Notes: generated by a model from the sequence alone, not told the origin. Shown: positions 12,745-25,255, counted from the first letter of the stretch. The stretch: DNA of 64,000 nucleotides from Liquidambar formosana (GCA_039720395.1 CM077820.1:15933661-15997660); one strand, 5' to 3'. Numbers and translations: made by a program.

Positions 12745-12990
12745 AAGAAGAGAGGAAACCCTCATCTCCTCCTCATCAAATTTGGCCACCACGCAACCAT
12801 CATTTCCTCTTACATTTTCAAATCCACAACCGATGAAAACCCAATTTTAAAAACCCATACCTTCATATTCAAAAGTCGGTCACCAGGGCAATCGTGTGTG
12901 GTTTTGGCTGAAGAACACGGTCAAAATGGAGTAAGGGTAGCAATTTTGGCCCGATCCATAGGGGGCCCGAACCGACCTGCCTTGATATGG
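11940..12990. repeat. Probable transposon-derived block with internal repeats
   Basis: The block is less AT-rich than its surroundings and contains a repeated segment: CACACCATTTTTTCTGGCGA at 12205 recurs with one change at 12517, each followed by GATGAAGCAA, an A-rich run and AGCAGCCACAT. A run of 61 A lies at 12682-12742. No conserved protein is recognisable. It resembles the filler of non-autonomous MULE-type elements, but I could not find paired termini, so the class is uncertain. Confidence 0.35.
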
Positions 12991-13009
12991 GCGGTTTTTT
13001 AAAATTTTT

Positions 13010-13340
13010 TTTTTGGGAATTGGCTCGGGTTTGAGTTCAATTTTGAAATTTTAAGTTGGGTACACGTCAGTTATCGGGTTACACATGCCCCAACCCATAA
13101 TTGGTTTGAAGGAAAAAAACTAGATTAGATTGGGTTTACTCCTTAACTATTATTTGGTTTTTAAATAAACCAAATCGCAATTGGTTTGGACAAAAAAATA
13201 AAAAAATCTATGTCTATGTTTCATTTTAGTAGAAAGTTGAGTGGATTAGTTCAGAAAAATATACTTATCAACATTATAAAATAAAAATTAGTTTAACTTA
13301 TCTTCAACTTCAATTGACCAAATTTTTAAGTTTGCCAAAC
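13010..13340. repeat. Dispersed AT-rich repeat, copy 2
   Basis: Same family as 5030-5260 and 21235-21450; shares ACTATTATTTGGTTTTTAAA, CGCAATTGGTTTGGA and TTATCTTCAACT motifs. It lies upstream of Derlin copy B. Confidence 0.5.
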
Positions 13341-14046
13341 AACTTGTACACAGGTTATTATACTGCTAAAAATCTACTTGGCCCACTAGTGACCCTACGG
13401 ATTTGGGTTTGTTACAGTTACTACATGGTGCAATAAACGTTGGTTAAATCGATAATGCATAACAAAGAAGAAAAATAGGAAGACAAAAATTCAAGAGTTG
13501 TATTTAACACCGAATGCTTAATAGGCTTTCATTTTACCTTTTTTCCACATGTCATCAATATTGCGTTTACTGCATCATGCAATACAAGTAACAAGGAAAA
13601 ATAATCAACTGCACCATCCCTCTACGTGGGTATACCACTTAGACACGGTCAATCCTTAACTCTAAGCTAGCATTCTAGCTAGTTTTGGGTCGAGTTGATT
13701 GCTTGTTGACTCAGTTCCTGACTCGAGCTGTGGAGCAGCACGTGGCAATGAAATAGCCCCCATGTAAACGTCAACGTAAATGAGACAAAGATAAAAATTC
13801 AAAGCAGAATGGGGACATTGGGCGCACGAAGGTAGCATATGTGGTTTTTGATTTTTGAAGGGTCGTGTAATGATAAACAACGATCGATGACTTGGAAATT
13901 TTGTCGTTGACTCGTTTGTTTGAAACATTGGATTGGACGACCCACACCAGGTCTCCTCTCTTCGGAATTTCCAATGCAATTGCCATCATCATCCACCACA
14001 ATTACATACCCATTACACATCATACATATTTTATTACTCTCCTCCC

Positions 14047-14074
14047 ACCACCACCACCACCACCACCACCACCA
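14047..14074 (+). repeat. CCA trinucleotide microsatellite in the Derlin copy B 5' UTR
   Basis: An uninterrupted ACC/CCA run ends seven bases before the copy B start codon. Copy A and the orphan exon 1 lack it at the equivalent position. Confidence 0.8.
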
Positions 14075-15037
14075 TCTGCAATGTCTACACCACTAGAGTA
14101 AGTCTTCTCTCTCCCACTCTGGTGATACATATCACAGATGGTTGATTGTGTTAAGCTGTTTCAATGTTTCATTAAGGTTCTTGATCAATTATCTTTCTTC
14201 AGAGTTGAGTAATTTTGGTGTATATATGATAGAATTCTGATGATGTTCCTGGCTAATACGAAACATGCTAGCTTCAACTCTTTTCCTTTCAAATAGTGTT
14301 ATTCATCTTTCTTTCCTTTTTAAGAAAAAAATTGTTTTATTGTAGATTTATGATTTGTTCACTGATTTCCAAGATTATGGAGAGACCTGCATGCCTGGAA
14401 CTCCTAAATTGCATACGTGGCATTTAATTTGTAAATTTAATTACCATTGAGTTTCTCATGAACCTTAATCCAAATTATAAACAGTAAAACAGCCAATCTT
14501 TTCTTTTTTCCCGGCCACCGGGGGGTTGATCTCAAATTGGGTATATGTTTACCCAATCTTCTTAATTTTCTGCCTAAATGTCGGTCTAACAGTAGTTCTT
14601 CTTCAAGCGGTCCCTTTTAAAAATTATTAACTCTATGCTAGAACTGCGAGATTTTCCAACTCTTTGCTATATTCCGAAAAAGAATTTGTGGGTACAATTT
14701 TTTTTATTTTTTTTTTTGTTGAAAAAGAAAAAAGAAAAATTAGAATATCACTAAACTTTTACCATCATTAACTTGAAATTTTTCCTAGATAATGGGATTT
14801 AGTGACTTGTATCACGCAAATCCAAACTCGTATCACGTAATTTTTCTTAATTTTCCGCCCATTCTTGGGTTTTGGGAGCTCAAATTTTTCTCTGTTACTC
14901 GGGTTTTGTTCAAAATCTCTGAAATTTTAAGTGGATATATTTTTTTTTTACTCACTTACATTGGACTACTAATATATATTCTATCAGCTGAGATTCCTAT
15001 GCCTCCAAAAAATTTCCCTTTTTTTTAGAAGTAATTA

Positions 15038-15072
15038 CTCCCTCCATCCTATGAAGATGGACCATGAGGGAG
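15038..15072. mobile_element. Collapsed Stowaway MITE remnant
   Basis: Thirty-five bases that start CTCCCTCCATCC and end GAGGGAG, flanked by TA on both sides (15036-15037, 15073-15074). This is what remains if almost all of a Stowaway (Tc1/mariner-type) MITE is deleted between its inverted ends. It lies in Derlin copy B intron 1. A full-length relative is at 59175-59417. Confidence 0.6.
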
Positions 15073-16099
15073 TATTATATAATCTTCAACTTCGTTTTCA
15101 TAATATATAAGATTATATTACATATTTCTTTTAATAGTAAAATGAGTTAAACTGAACCCAACCACCCAAACCACACCCATTGCCAGCTCAAGGTTTCAAC
15201 AGGTACTCCCCTTTTCTAATCTTAATAAGAGTATATAGTCACTGCCCTTTTAAGTTTTAATCTTGCATTCTTGAATACCTAATAGATCAATTTTATCTTT
15301 TCTTCATTTGGTTCTAAGTATGGGGTCTTATGGTCCTTACGAAGGATAATATAAGATAATTAAATTGATGATATTAATGAGATAATGTTCATTAGAATTT
15401 CTATGTTTTTTCAGATACTATCGATCTCTACCGCCTGTGAGCAAGACCTATGCAATGGCTTGTTTAATGTTCACAACAGCCTACCATCTGCAACTTTATG
15501 ATATCAATAACATATATCTATCATATGGATTAGTATTCAAACGTTTTCAGGTAAACTTGTTCAAGAGAATAAATCTATTATCACTCATTTTGGTTGCACA
15601 AAAATATGTGGAAAATGGTAAGAAAAATTGGACAGTTGTTTATTAACTTTTGGCTTATGATGCAGATTTGGAGGCTTATTACGAACTTCTTCTTTCTTGG
15701 GCCATTTTCGATCATTTCCTTTTGCATTTGATCTTATTTTTATGTAAGAATTCTGATCCTTTAAACTATTATTATATTTCATTTACGGCTTGATAATGTT
15801 TTTTTTTTTGATAAGGTAATATACTCTTATATAATCAAAAGGTGCAAAGCACATGTACACTGGCTGTATACAAAGAGAAGACCAAAAAACCAAAAAGTGA
15901 AGAAAAAAACAAGTAAAGCTAAAGCTTTAGGGAGTGTAAAAATTCAGCATATAGCAATTACCCATCCAAAAAATGCATTCGCCCCCAATCAAAAAGGAAA
16001 CCTAAAAAGGTATTCTGTAGATGCTGTACAGTTTTCTCTAACCCCTCAAAAGCCTAAAAAGATATTATGGCTTGATCATGTTGTGAAGTTCCACATCCT

Positions 16100-16370
16100 A
16101 CACCGCACAAATATTGGGTTTTAATATGACTCCGTATACCTATTTGAGCCTTCCACCTAAGAATTAACTAAAGCTTCTAGGCTGGTTCTTTCAATTATTT
16201 TACTTTCCTACGAAAGTCAATTTCCGTGCAGGAGAACAGGGGTGTGAAAACATTATATACATTGTTGTCCACTTGACAAGCCCCTTATTGTCTTGTTGTG
16301 CCTGTACCTGATGGGAAGCTTTAGCTTGTGGGTTGAATTCTCCTAAATATTGGAAGGCAAGATTGTGAAA
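16100..16370. repeat. TRIM-like retroelement relic in Derlin copy B intron
   Basis: Phrases such as TATACCTATTTGAGCC, CCACCTAA, CTTGACAAGCCCC and TCTTGTTGTGCC parallel the better preserved element at 27800-28110 in the same order. The primer-binding site and purine tract are not clear here, so this is a degraded relative. Confidence 0.4.
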
Positions 16371-19300
16371 CCATTATACAGCCATTGGATAATTAGATAT
16401 AATTGCATAAATTAATTGGCAACAAAGATTCTACTATTTTTCCTCCTGCTAGGTCCGACTGCAGTACAATTTAAACATATCTTCTCAATTACTACCAAAT
16501 TCTCAGAAATTTCCATACTATATGTTGACTCTCCATTAATGAAGTTAATCAAGTTATAGCAAGGTTTATGAGGTGAAATTGAATGGATTTTGCAAGTAAT
16601 ACTTTGTACATTTAATATCATAGATTAAGATACGGTGTTTTATTAGAGAGGGGACCCTTCAACAAGAGGACGGCTGACTACGTATGGATGTTGATCTTTG
16701 GAGCACTGTCACTTCTGGTAAATCTGTACAATCACTATCTATGCTCATTTCATTTCTTTCATGTATGAGTCATCCTTGTTTTGACACACTGCCATAACTT
16801 TAAGTTGATTGTATGATTGTACCCACAAGTTGTTTGACTTAGAAAAATATTGGTGCTGCAAATTAGTAGTTACCAGTGAATACCAAATGCTTCTGAAGCT
16901 GTTGTAGGACAGCCATGCTGGCATGGGATCTGAAAAGGAGGGATGGGGTCTGGGGTACGATTCTTACTATAGACCAGGAATCAAAGGGACAAAACTTTGG
17001 GGAAAGCAGAGGAAATTCAGTAATACTTTGGGGAAAGCAGAGGAAATTCAAACAATATAAATACTGTCACAAAACTGAAGAATGTTTGAAAAATTAATTG
17101 ATAATTTGAGAAATATTGAATTTATATGTCATTATAAGATCACTTTATATTTTCGTTGAATAAAATGAAAATTAGGACATTTCCAGGAGAAGTTTGTGGC
17201 ATTAAATAGAACCTTCTCTACACAAGTATTCCAATTTTGTTAGGATATGAATCCAAGCTGTCCTCCCTTGCAAGACAAAGAGAAAAATAACATTTGCTAT
17301 TTGATGTCATTAGGTGATGTCTGCTGTTCCATTTCTATGGTCTCCATTCATGGGTACTTCCTTGGTTTTTATGATCATCTATGTTTGGGGCTCGTGAGTT
17401 CCCCAATGAACGTATCAGCATATATGGTCTAGTCTCACTGAAGGTATGCTATTGTTTACGAATTCCATCCTCGCATTGATTTACTTTAACTATAAAAGCA
17501 GGTGCCACTATGAGATGGATCCATTTTAATTCTCATAACATTTGAAATGAGTCTTATAATTTGTTCTATAAGTTAATTTTAAATTATTCACAAGTAGCAT
17601 TGTATTATCTTGTAGTGTCCTTTTCTTTTTCTGTTTTTTTTTTTTTTGGGCGCGCGGGGCGGGGGGGGGGGGGCCTTTTGGGGAATGACACCATTCTTAA
17701 CTATGGATTCATACCTTCATAATCTATGCATGTGGGAACTCTAGTCCCTGATAAACGATAGTCCAATTGCTTCCTAGTTTAGTTGTAGCATATGAAACCA
17801 AAAGGACAATATATATTAAACAAGAAAGAGGATTGAAAACCTGAAAAATATGCATCTCCAAGATAGGAACAAGCCTACAAAGTGAAGATTAGATTTGGAA
17901 TTGCGAAGTTGTAAGGGGTTATGCATCAATCTATGTCTCACAACGAGTGCTAAATAAAAGAAATCTATAAAAGATAAGGCAGGGTCTCTATAGGCTCAAT
18001 ATTGGCTATGTAAACAGAGTGTGGGAATGAGTCTGCATAAACAGTTGAAACCAGGCAATTACACCAAAACTAACAAGAACAGTGAAACAATTACTGGTAA
18101 GTTTTGTATATGAAAGAGTCCCTCCACAAACCTACCTTTGAAGATTGGAAAATTTGAGGTGGAGAATTATGTCTGCTTCATGTTGGACAAGTGGCAAAAG
18201 ACATCATGAAACAATTAAACCAGCAGAAGTTCAAAAGGCACTAGTAGGAATCAAGGGTCCCAGATTTACAAAATTCACACGTCTGATTGGAAACATGGAG
18301 ATTCTCAAAATCCATTATTTTAAAATGAAATTTTCACTTTTTGACTGAATTCCATCATATAGGCCGTCAAAACTGTAATTTTTCCATTTTTGGAAAGTTT
18401 TGTTTTGGCAATAAGCTTAGTTTTTAAAGTTTCAGAATCGACAATGAGCAATTCTGCCCTTATTCTCAGTTTAAGCAGCATTACTTTCTATTTTTAGTTT
18501 CATACACACACACACACATATATATATACATATATATTTCTTTTCTACTTATTACATGTCCTATGGTTAGTTTTCTTTAAATAAAGTTGTAAGCCACAAG
18601 ACAGATTCAGTTTTGATTAATAAAATCAAAAGTTTCTCTAGTTTTCCTTGTGGATTTAAGATTTCTTCTAGTGGATTCTACGGTCTTTAATCAGGATGGA
18701 GGTTTTCCCTTCTCTAGTTTTCTGTACATTTCCGCTACATTACTACTTTTCAGAACTTGAAAGTGGGTGCCAGAATTCCTCAAATGCTAAAAGGTGTTCC
18801 TCTTCACAAGAAGACCGATCCGAATAATTCAGGGCTCTTAAAGTTCTCTAAAGCACTCAAATTTTATGCGAAAGAAGTCAAATCAACACACTTAGAAGCT
18901 CCCTTTTGCATGAAAGGGACTAAATATGTACGAAGCCACAGTGGGATTGTGATTATTTCACAAAATGGGCCGAGTTGGTTTTGCTCTGCTCACAAAGTGT
19001 GCAGTCACGTATTGTAAAGGATTTTTTTAGCCATGCGTGTGGCACACTTGTTTCTGTAATTGGTGCCCATCATTTAACATGCCCCACTAAGCAATGGCTT
19101 GAAATAAATTTTTTTTTTTTTTTAAAAAAAAATCAGTATGATTGGATGATAAAACCATCTGATTCTGTTCATATAGTCAAATAGTTGTAGCACCAAAGTT
19201 TGATATATAGATTAGTAAATCATTGAAGTGTGTTGATTTTATGAACACTAGGTTAATTGTACCTTCTCATATTTTCCCTTTTTTCAGCAGAATTTCCCCT

Positions 19301-21234
19301 CTTTCCACCAATTTTCTTTTGCTGCATCTTGTTCTTAATTACTTGCATTTGGCAGACTTTTGCATGGTACCATAAGCTTATGGCACCTAAATTAATACCT
19401 GTGGAGCTTTCAATTTTAAGTAGCCTATTTATCAGAACTTGATTGCTAGTCAATTTGTGCTTACAGGGGTTCTATCTTCCTTGGGCAATGCTTGGACTAA
19501 ATTTGCTCTTTGGAAATCCTTTGAAGCCAGATATCCTTGGCATTGTCGCAGGGCATCTACATTACTTCTTAACAGTGCTTTATCCCCTTTCTGGTGGAAA
19601 ATACGTCTTCAAGACTCCGCTCTGGGTGTATCCTTCCTATTGTTTACTTGGCTTAAAAATCCACATTGTATTTATAGCTCACTGGATGCATACCTAAATA
19701 ATTTTGAATTTGTCAAGCCTTATGGTCTATTGGTCTCTCTAATTAGAAAAAGATTAAATCCTATGTCATGGATCAAATTCTTCATAAACTAGCAGAAACT
19801 TTGGTTTACCCCTGGTTAGTATACTGATGTGATCATCTCTCTCTGATAAAGACACAACTGTTTATAAAAATTTTAGCTGTTGAAGAGGCTGAAACAGATG
19901 CATGACAAGCATTGTGACAGGTGGTTGCGGGCACCAACTACTGTATCATAATTCTTTTTCTTTTCTTTTTTTCATTATTTTTTTAAAAAAAATTTTCTTT
20001 GGATGCCTACTGGCCAAAATAACCCTCAATTATTGTCATTGTTAGCTAATTTTTTATCACCTCGATCTATTGACTCTTTCATGCCTTGTTAGATACAATC
20101 CTAACGTTTCTTTTTCTTTTTCTTTAATACAAAGGGCCATTGTCTTGTGCAATGGTAAAAGTCGCAGGCTAGCAACCACTTTGTATTAAAAAATAAAGCA
20201 TAAAGCATAAAGCATAGGACTGTATCCAGCTCACTCGTAAAAGACCCCGTTTTAGGAGGACCAACACTAGGTGATAGCCTTTTTAAATGATCTTTAATGG
20301 TTAAAGGCCTAGAACTGTTTGAATTTTATTTTATTTTTATTTTTTTTGTTGGTAGTTAACTGTTTGAATTTCACTTCTATTAAAAAGATACACATTTTGT
20401 TATGCATTGTTTGTATTAACCTTAATGTCTCTTCAGTCACAAAGTGGTAGCATTTTGGGGTGAGGGAAGCCAATTTAACACCCCAGTGCAGCGTGATCCA
20501 TCTGCAGGAATCACTTTCCGTGGAAGAAGCTACCGCCTCAATGGCACCCAAACAAGCACTCCAGCTCAGGCGCAAACAAACACTTCTCAGCAGCAGCAGC
20601 CTAATCCAGCTGCCGGAGGTCCTTTTACTGGAAGAAGCTATCGTCTAAATGGCCAATAGCTAGCCTTTCTGTGATTAATGTATAAACCATCACATTGATC
20701 ACTACTTATTACCATCATCTGATTCTGTAATGCATGCATTTTCGGTCCACTTTGAAATGGGCAGTCTAGACGCAATTGGGCAAGTCTATTTGTATTTCTC
20801 AATGTCTATTGTCATGAAATTTTGGAAATGAAAGGATTATTGTTGCAGGATTTGGTAGCCTTCACGGATTTTAGGTGGAGATGTCTAATGAACATTTTAT
20901 ATGACTATGAAAGCAATCAAATATCTCTAATGATAGGTCACTGCCTTTTTGGTATTTTGAACGGTCAAATTGAGTAAAATCATTACCAAGTAGGATGAAG
21001 TTTGTTCATCCCCAGTTAATGAGCCTTCCCCATTTAGTAAACTTCCACTCCCCACTTAAGCCACTAGTTGGCGCAGAAAGACAGACCCTTCCAGTGTCTA
21101 CAAGGGTTGATTACAATTGCTCTTACATAGTTATGAAATTGGGGTGGTGAATCTATACATGAAGCCCCTTTTTCGACATCTCTTAGACTCTTACTGCCTT
21201 ATATTTAAAGGGTTGATCACAATTGCTCTTATAT

Positions 21235-21450
21235 AGGGTTTGTTTTGGAACTTCAAAAACTTGATTGGATTTGGTCCAATTATGCATAACTATTGTCTAG
21301 TTTTTGAATGAACTAACCCACAGTTGGTTTTAAAAAATTATGTTTATATCTTATTTTCAAAATGAAACCAAACTAATTACAAGAAAACAAAACTTATTAA
21401 ACAATATGAAATCAAAATTAGTCAAATTTATTTTCAACTTACCTTTTTCA
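21235..21450. repeat. Dispersed AT-rich repeat, copy 3
   Basis: Shares the TTGATTGGATTTGG, AACTATTGTCTAGTTTTTGA and CACAGTTGGTTTTAAA blocks with the copies at 5030 and 13010. It ends about 370 bp before the PPR start codon. Confidence 0.5.
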
Positions 21451-21540
21451 AATTAGGCAAACAGTGTTATAGTTGTGTTATGAAATTTGGTAAAGTACAA
21501 GAGAAACGACGGGGAAGACAGTACGTTTCATCATTGCACC

Positions 21541-21544
21541 AAAA

Positions 21545-21575
<31 letters not shown>

Positions 21576-21576
21576 T
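21541..21576. repeat. Poly-A plus AT microsatellite upstream of the PPR gene
   Basis: An A run followed by a TA dinucleotide array; likely polymorphic. It separates AT-rich spacer from a more GC-rich stretch that leads to the PPR start codon. Confidence 0.7.
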
Positions 21577-21825
21577 GTAGGGGCGTTTTGGCAATGAAAG
21601 AAGTGAACGACGTCGTCCTCTCTACCTTCATCTTGGCAAAACAAAACGACGCCGTTTTGGATAGCCTGCTTAACGCTTCACCGTTCATTGCGCATTTGCA
21701 TTCTGCAAGGTCTTCTCGCCTCCCACATTGCTCGGAGGAGAAACGGTGATTCTGTTATCACCTATGTGCATATGTAATCTGTATTCCTTGTTTATTTCAC
21801 ATAATATACTACTACGCAGCGCATA

Positions 21826-24800
21826 ATGGGGTTAATCTCGCACAGAAACCTCATTTTGTGTTCAAATCGAAACGTTATAGTCGCAAAAGCAAGATCAATC
21901 TCTCACAAATCAACGAACCCAAGCACCTCACCAACCTCCAAAGACAACGATGACACAGTGCGAGAAATCTCTACCATTCTCCATCGCAACAACTGGCAAT
22001 TCCTCATGGACTCATCAGACATACCCAAGAAGCTAAACCCAGATGTGGTTCTCTGCGTACTTCACCAAAACCAGGTGGGTGACCCTAAACGCCTCCTTAG
22101 TTTCTTCTACTGGTCCCGTAAGCACACGGGTATTCCTCAAAATTTGCATTCCTTCGCATTTCTAGCCGTTATTCTCTGTAATTCGAAGCAATTTGCGCAT
22201 GCCAACGACTTGTTGGAGCAAATGATTCAAACTCGTAGGCCGCCTTTAGAAATTTTGGGTACGATTCTTAGTTGTTATGGGGATACTAATGGGTCTAATC
22301 CTGAGGTTTTTGATGTGTTAATTAATGCTTATAAGAAGATGGGTCTGTTGAATGAAGCTGCTACTGTGTTTTTAGCTGCTAAAGATGGCAGCTTTTCGCC
22401 GAGTTTGATGTGCTGTAATTCTCTGCTGAAGGATTTGTTGAAGTTTAATAGAATGGAGTTGTTTTGGAAGGTGTATGATGGAATGGTGGAAGCTAAGATA
22501 GTTCCTGATGTTTATACTTATACTAGTTTGATTAGTGGTCTTATTAAGGTTGGGAATGTTAAGGAGGGTCAAAGGGTACTTTTTGAAATGGAAGAGAAGG
22601 GATGTAGTCCCAATTTGGTTACCTACAATGTGGTTATAGGGGGGTTGTGTAGGGCTGGGGCTCTTGATGAAGCCCTTGTGCTAAAGAAGTCCATAGCTGT
22701 GAAGGGGTTGGTTCCGGACAGATATACTTACACCATACTTATTGATGGGTTCTGCAAACAGAAGAGATCGGCAGAGGCGGAATTGATTTTGGAAGAGATG
22801 TCGAGTATGGGTTTAAATCCTGAGAGCATTACGTATACTGCTTTGATTGATGGGTTCATGAAACAAGGTGATATAGAACAGGCTTTTAGAATCAAGGATG
22901 AGATGGTTGGTCGTGGAATCAGGTTAAATCTTGTTACGTATAATTCTCTTGTTAATGGGACCTGTAAGGTTGGTAAGATGGATAAGGCAAAAGATCTTTT
23001 GAATGAGATGATTGCAATAGGTACAAAACCTGATACACAGACTTACAATTCGTTAATTGAGGGGTATTACCGAGAGCAGAAGATGGTTGAGGCTTACGAA
23101 CTACTTGGTGAGATGAAGAAAAGGAACTTGGCACCCAATGTGTTCACTTGTAGTGTGATAATTAATGGGCTATGCCGTTGTGGGGATCTCCAACGGGCTG
23201 GTGCTGTTCTGGAGGAGATTATTGCTGGGGGTTTGAAACCAAATGCTGTTATTTATACAAATCTTATTAAAGGTTATGTTGAGGAAAGTAGATTTGAAGA
23301 AGCAAAGGGGATTTTAAAGGGAATGAAGGAGAAAGGGGTTTTACCTGATGTCTTTTGCTATAATTCTCTTATAATTGGCCTCTGCAAAGCCAAAAAGATG
23401 GAAGAAGCAAGGATTTACTTGGTTGAAATGTTGGAGAAAGGGTTAAAGCCGAACGCATATACTTATGGAGCTTTCATCCGTGGATATAGTAAGGCAGGGG
23501 AAATGCAAGTTGCAGACAGTTATTTCAGAGAGATGCTAGGTTGTGGTATAGCACCAAACAATGTTATATATACAACCCTGATCGATGGGCACTGCAAAGA
23601 GGGAAATGTAATTGAAGCCTTTTCAACATTTAGGCGCATGCTTGGACAAGGGTTGCTCCCGGATGTGCAGACTTACAGTGTGCTCATCCATAGTCTCTCA
23701 AGGAATGGAAAAATGCAGGAAGCAATGGGGGTCTTTTCTGAAATCCATGACAAGGGTCTGGTTCCTGATGTTTTCACTTACAGCTCTCTCATATCTGGTT
23801 TCTGTAAGCAAGGTGATATGATAGAGGCTTTTCAACTTCTTGAAGACATGGGCCAGAAAGGCATTAATCCAAACATTGTTACTTATAATTCCTTGATCAA
23901 CGGACTATGCAAGTTGGGTGATACTGAGAGAGCTAGGGAACTGTTTGATGGAATCCCGGGAAAGGGTTTGGCACCTAATAGTGGGACTTATGCCACAATT
24001 ATAGATGGATATTGCAAATCCAGAAATTTAACCGAGGCATTTCAGTTATTGGATGAAATGCCATCAAAGGGGGTTCAGCCAGATAGTTTTGTCTTCAGTG
24101 CCCTTATCGATGGGTGCTGCAAAGAAGGAAATTTGGAGAAGGCCTTGTCCTTATTTCATGAAATGATGGAGAAGGGCTTTGCTTCTACAGTTTCCTTCAA
24201 TTCTTTGATTGATGGGTTCTGCAAATCAGGGAAAGTGATTGAGGCCAACAAGTTGTTGGAGTACATGGCCGATAAGCATGTCATGGCTGATCATGTGACC
24301 TACACTATTTTGATTGATTATCACTGCAAGGCAGGCATGATGAAAGAAGCAGAAAAACTCTTTTTGGCTATGCAAAAAAGGAATCTGATGCCAAATATTA
24401 TAACTTACACTTCGCTTTTACATGGTTACAACAGTTTAGGAAACAGATTAGAGATGTTTTCTCTTTTTGAGGAGATGGTGGCAAGGGGGATTGAACTTGA
24501 TGGTGTAACCTACTGCCTATTGGTTGATGCTCTCTGCAAAGAGGGGAATTTGATAAAAGTTTTTAAACTGGTGGATGAAATGTTGGTCAAGGGTGTGATG
24601 TTGAGCGAAAATGTTAATGATGCATTAATAGATGCCCTGTACAAAAAGGAAGACTTTCATGAAGTATTGAAGTTAATTGATGAGATGGGAGAGCAAGGGA
24701 TTATGCTTGGTCTTGCTACATGTGGCACTCTTGTCCGTGGTTTTTACAGATCAGGAAATATGGACAAAGCAGCTAGGATTCTGGGGAGTATGGTGAGGTT

Positions 24801-24924
24801 TGGATGGGTTCCTGACTCTACTAGTTTAAGTGACTTAATCAGTGAAGACAAAAATGATGGGAATTCTGAGAATGCTACCAATCTCTCAAACCAAGCAGCT
24901 TTGGAATTTGCTTATCCAGTTTAA
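21826..24924 (+). CDS. P-class pentatricopeptide repeat protein, probably mitochondrial
   Basis: An uninterrupted 1,032-codon frame, intronless as is usual for plant PPR genes. The first ~45 residues are rich in Arg, Ser, Asn and Thr with few acidic residues until about 40 (MGLISHRNLILCSNRN...), consistent with an organelle-targeting presequence. From about residue 160 to 1000 I count roughly 24 tandem ~35-aa P-type repeats with the hallmark pattern P(D/N)xxTYxxLIdGxCKxGxxxEA. One repeat near residue 785 (ASTVSFNSLIDG) is a residue short. No E, DYW or SMR domain follows, so a role in RNA stabilisation, splicing or translation in an organelle is more likely than editing. Length and architecture recall the Arabidopsis At5g61990-type proteins. 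The start is the first Met of the frame and yields the presequence. The flanking Derlin and AGD relics suggest no operational link. Confidence 0.95.
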   Translation: MGLISHRNLILCSNRNVIVAKARSISHKSTNPSTSPTSKDNDDTVREISTILHRNNWQFLMDSSDIPKKLNPDVVLCVLHQNQVGDPKRLLSFFYWSRKHTGIPQNLHSFAFLAVILCNSKQFAHANDLLEQMIQTRRPPLEILGTILSCYGDTNGSNPEVFDVLINAYKKMGLLNEAATVFLAAKDGSFSPSLMCCNSLLKDLLKFNRMELFWKVYDGMVEAKIVPDVYTYTSLISGLIKVGNVKEGQRVLFEMEEKGCSPNLVTYNVVIGGLCRAGALDEALVLKKSIAVKGLVPDRYTYTILIDGFCKQKRSAEAELILEEMSSMGLNPESITYTALIDGFMKQGDIEQAFRIKDEMVGRGIRLNLVTYNSLVNGTCKVGKMDKAKDLLNEMIAIGTKPDTQTYNSLIEGYYREQKMVEAYELLGEMKKRNLAPNVFTCSVIINGLCRCGDLQRAGAVLEEIIAGGLKPNAVIYTNLIKGYVEESRFEEAKGILKGMKEKGVLPDVFCYNSLIIGLCKAKKMEEARIYLVEMLEKGLKPNAYTYGAFIRGYSKAGEMQVADSYFREMLGCGIAPNNVIYTTLIDGHCKEGNVIEAFSTFRRMLGQGLLPDVQTYSVLIHSLSRNGKMQEAMGVFSEIHDKGLVPDVFTYSSLISGFCKQGDMIEAFQLLEDMGQKGINPNIVTYNSLINGLCKLGDTERARELFDGIPGKGLAPNSGTYATIIDGYCKSRNLTEAFQLLDEMPSKGVQPDSFVFSALIDGCCKEGNLEKALSLFHEMMEKGFASTVSFNSLIDGFCKSGKVIEANKLLEYMADKHVMADHVTYTILIDYHCKAGMMKEAEKLFLAMQKRNLMPNIITYTSLLHGYNSLGNRLEMFSLFEEMVARGIELDGVTYCLLVDALCKEGNLIKVFKLVDEMLVKGVMLSENVNDALIDALYKKEDFHEVLKLIDEMGEQGIMLGLATCGTLVRGFYRSGNMDKAARILGSMVRFGWVPDSTSLSDLISEDKNDGNSENATNLSNQAALEFAYPV

Positions 24925-25028
24925 GCCTTGTTGCTTAATGAAGGGATGGAATTGCATTCCTTCTCACTGTTTCCTATCTGTAGCTCCATGAATTATATGG
25001 CCAACCACGATGCTAAAGTGAAGTAACC

Positions 25029-25255
25029 CAAATTGGGATAGCACTTAGCAACTAATGCTGGAATCCAAGCTCTGGTTCTCAAAAGGTGTAGCTTCCTCAT
25101 TCTGAAGCTATGATGGTAAATGCTTCTCAACAGAGTAGTAAATTCAAAATTGGGTAAGCAACTAATGCTGGCTGTGAAGCCCTGGTTCTCAAAAGGTGTA
25201 GTTTCCTCATTCTGAAACTATGATGATGGATGTTTCCAAACAATGTGGTGGATTT
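25029..25255 (+). repeat. Tandem ~110-bp duplication downstream of the PPR stop
   Basis: Two head-to-tail units with period 110 bp (for example GCAACTAATGCTGG at 25048 and 25158). They share CTGGTTCTCAAAAGGTGTAG and TTCCTCATTCTGAA with scattered substitutions. They lie about 100-330 bp after the PPR stop codon, so may be in the 3' UTR. Confidence 0.8.

Larger units (their letters stand above)
14081..20659 (+). pseudogene. DER1: Derlin-1-like gene, copy B, seven exons with two frameshifts
   Basis: A tandem paralogue of copy A, same strand. Exons: 14081-14097, 15415-15550, 15666-15743, 16624-16717, 17314-17443, 19467-19627, 20437-20659. Exon phases and most lengths equal those of copy A. Conserved blocks are YYRSLPPVSKTYAMACLM, IWRLITNFFFLG, ERGPFNKRTADYVWM, GFYLPWAMLGLNLLFG, KPDILGIVAGHLHYF and a tail with two FxGRSYRL repeats. 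Exon 3 has four extra bases (GATC at about 15710-15713) compared with copy A, giving an in-frame TGA at 15729-15731. Exon 5 has one extra base in the GGGG/CTCG stretch near 17387-17393, giving TGA at 17395-17397 in the exon's own frame. Without these five bases the frame totals 278 codons, including stop. Copy B keeps the usual KPDILG motif that copy A lost, yet is more disrupted. It is probably a pseudogene. Confidence 0.85.

Noticed and set aside
12282..13002. Hypothetical proteins around the 61-base A run
   Set aside because: Low complexity and internal repeats; the poly-Lys frame is a homopolymer artefact.
18757..19017. An 86-aa frame in Derlin copy B intron 5
   Set aside because: Lies wholly within an intron and resembles no family; it may be repeat-derived.
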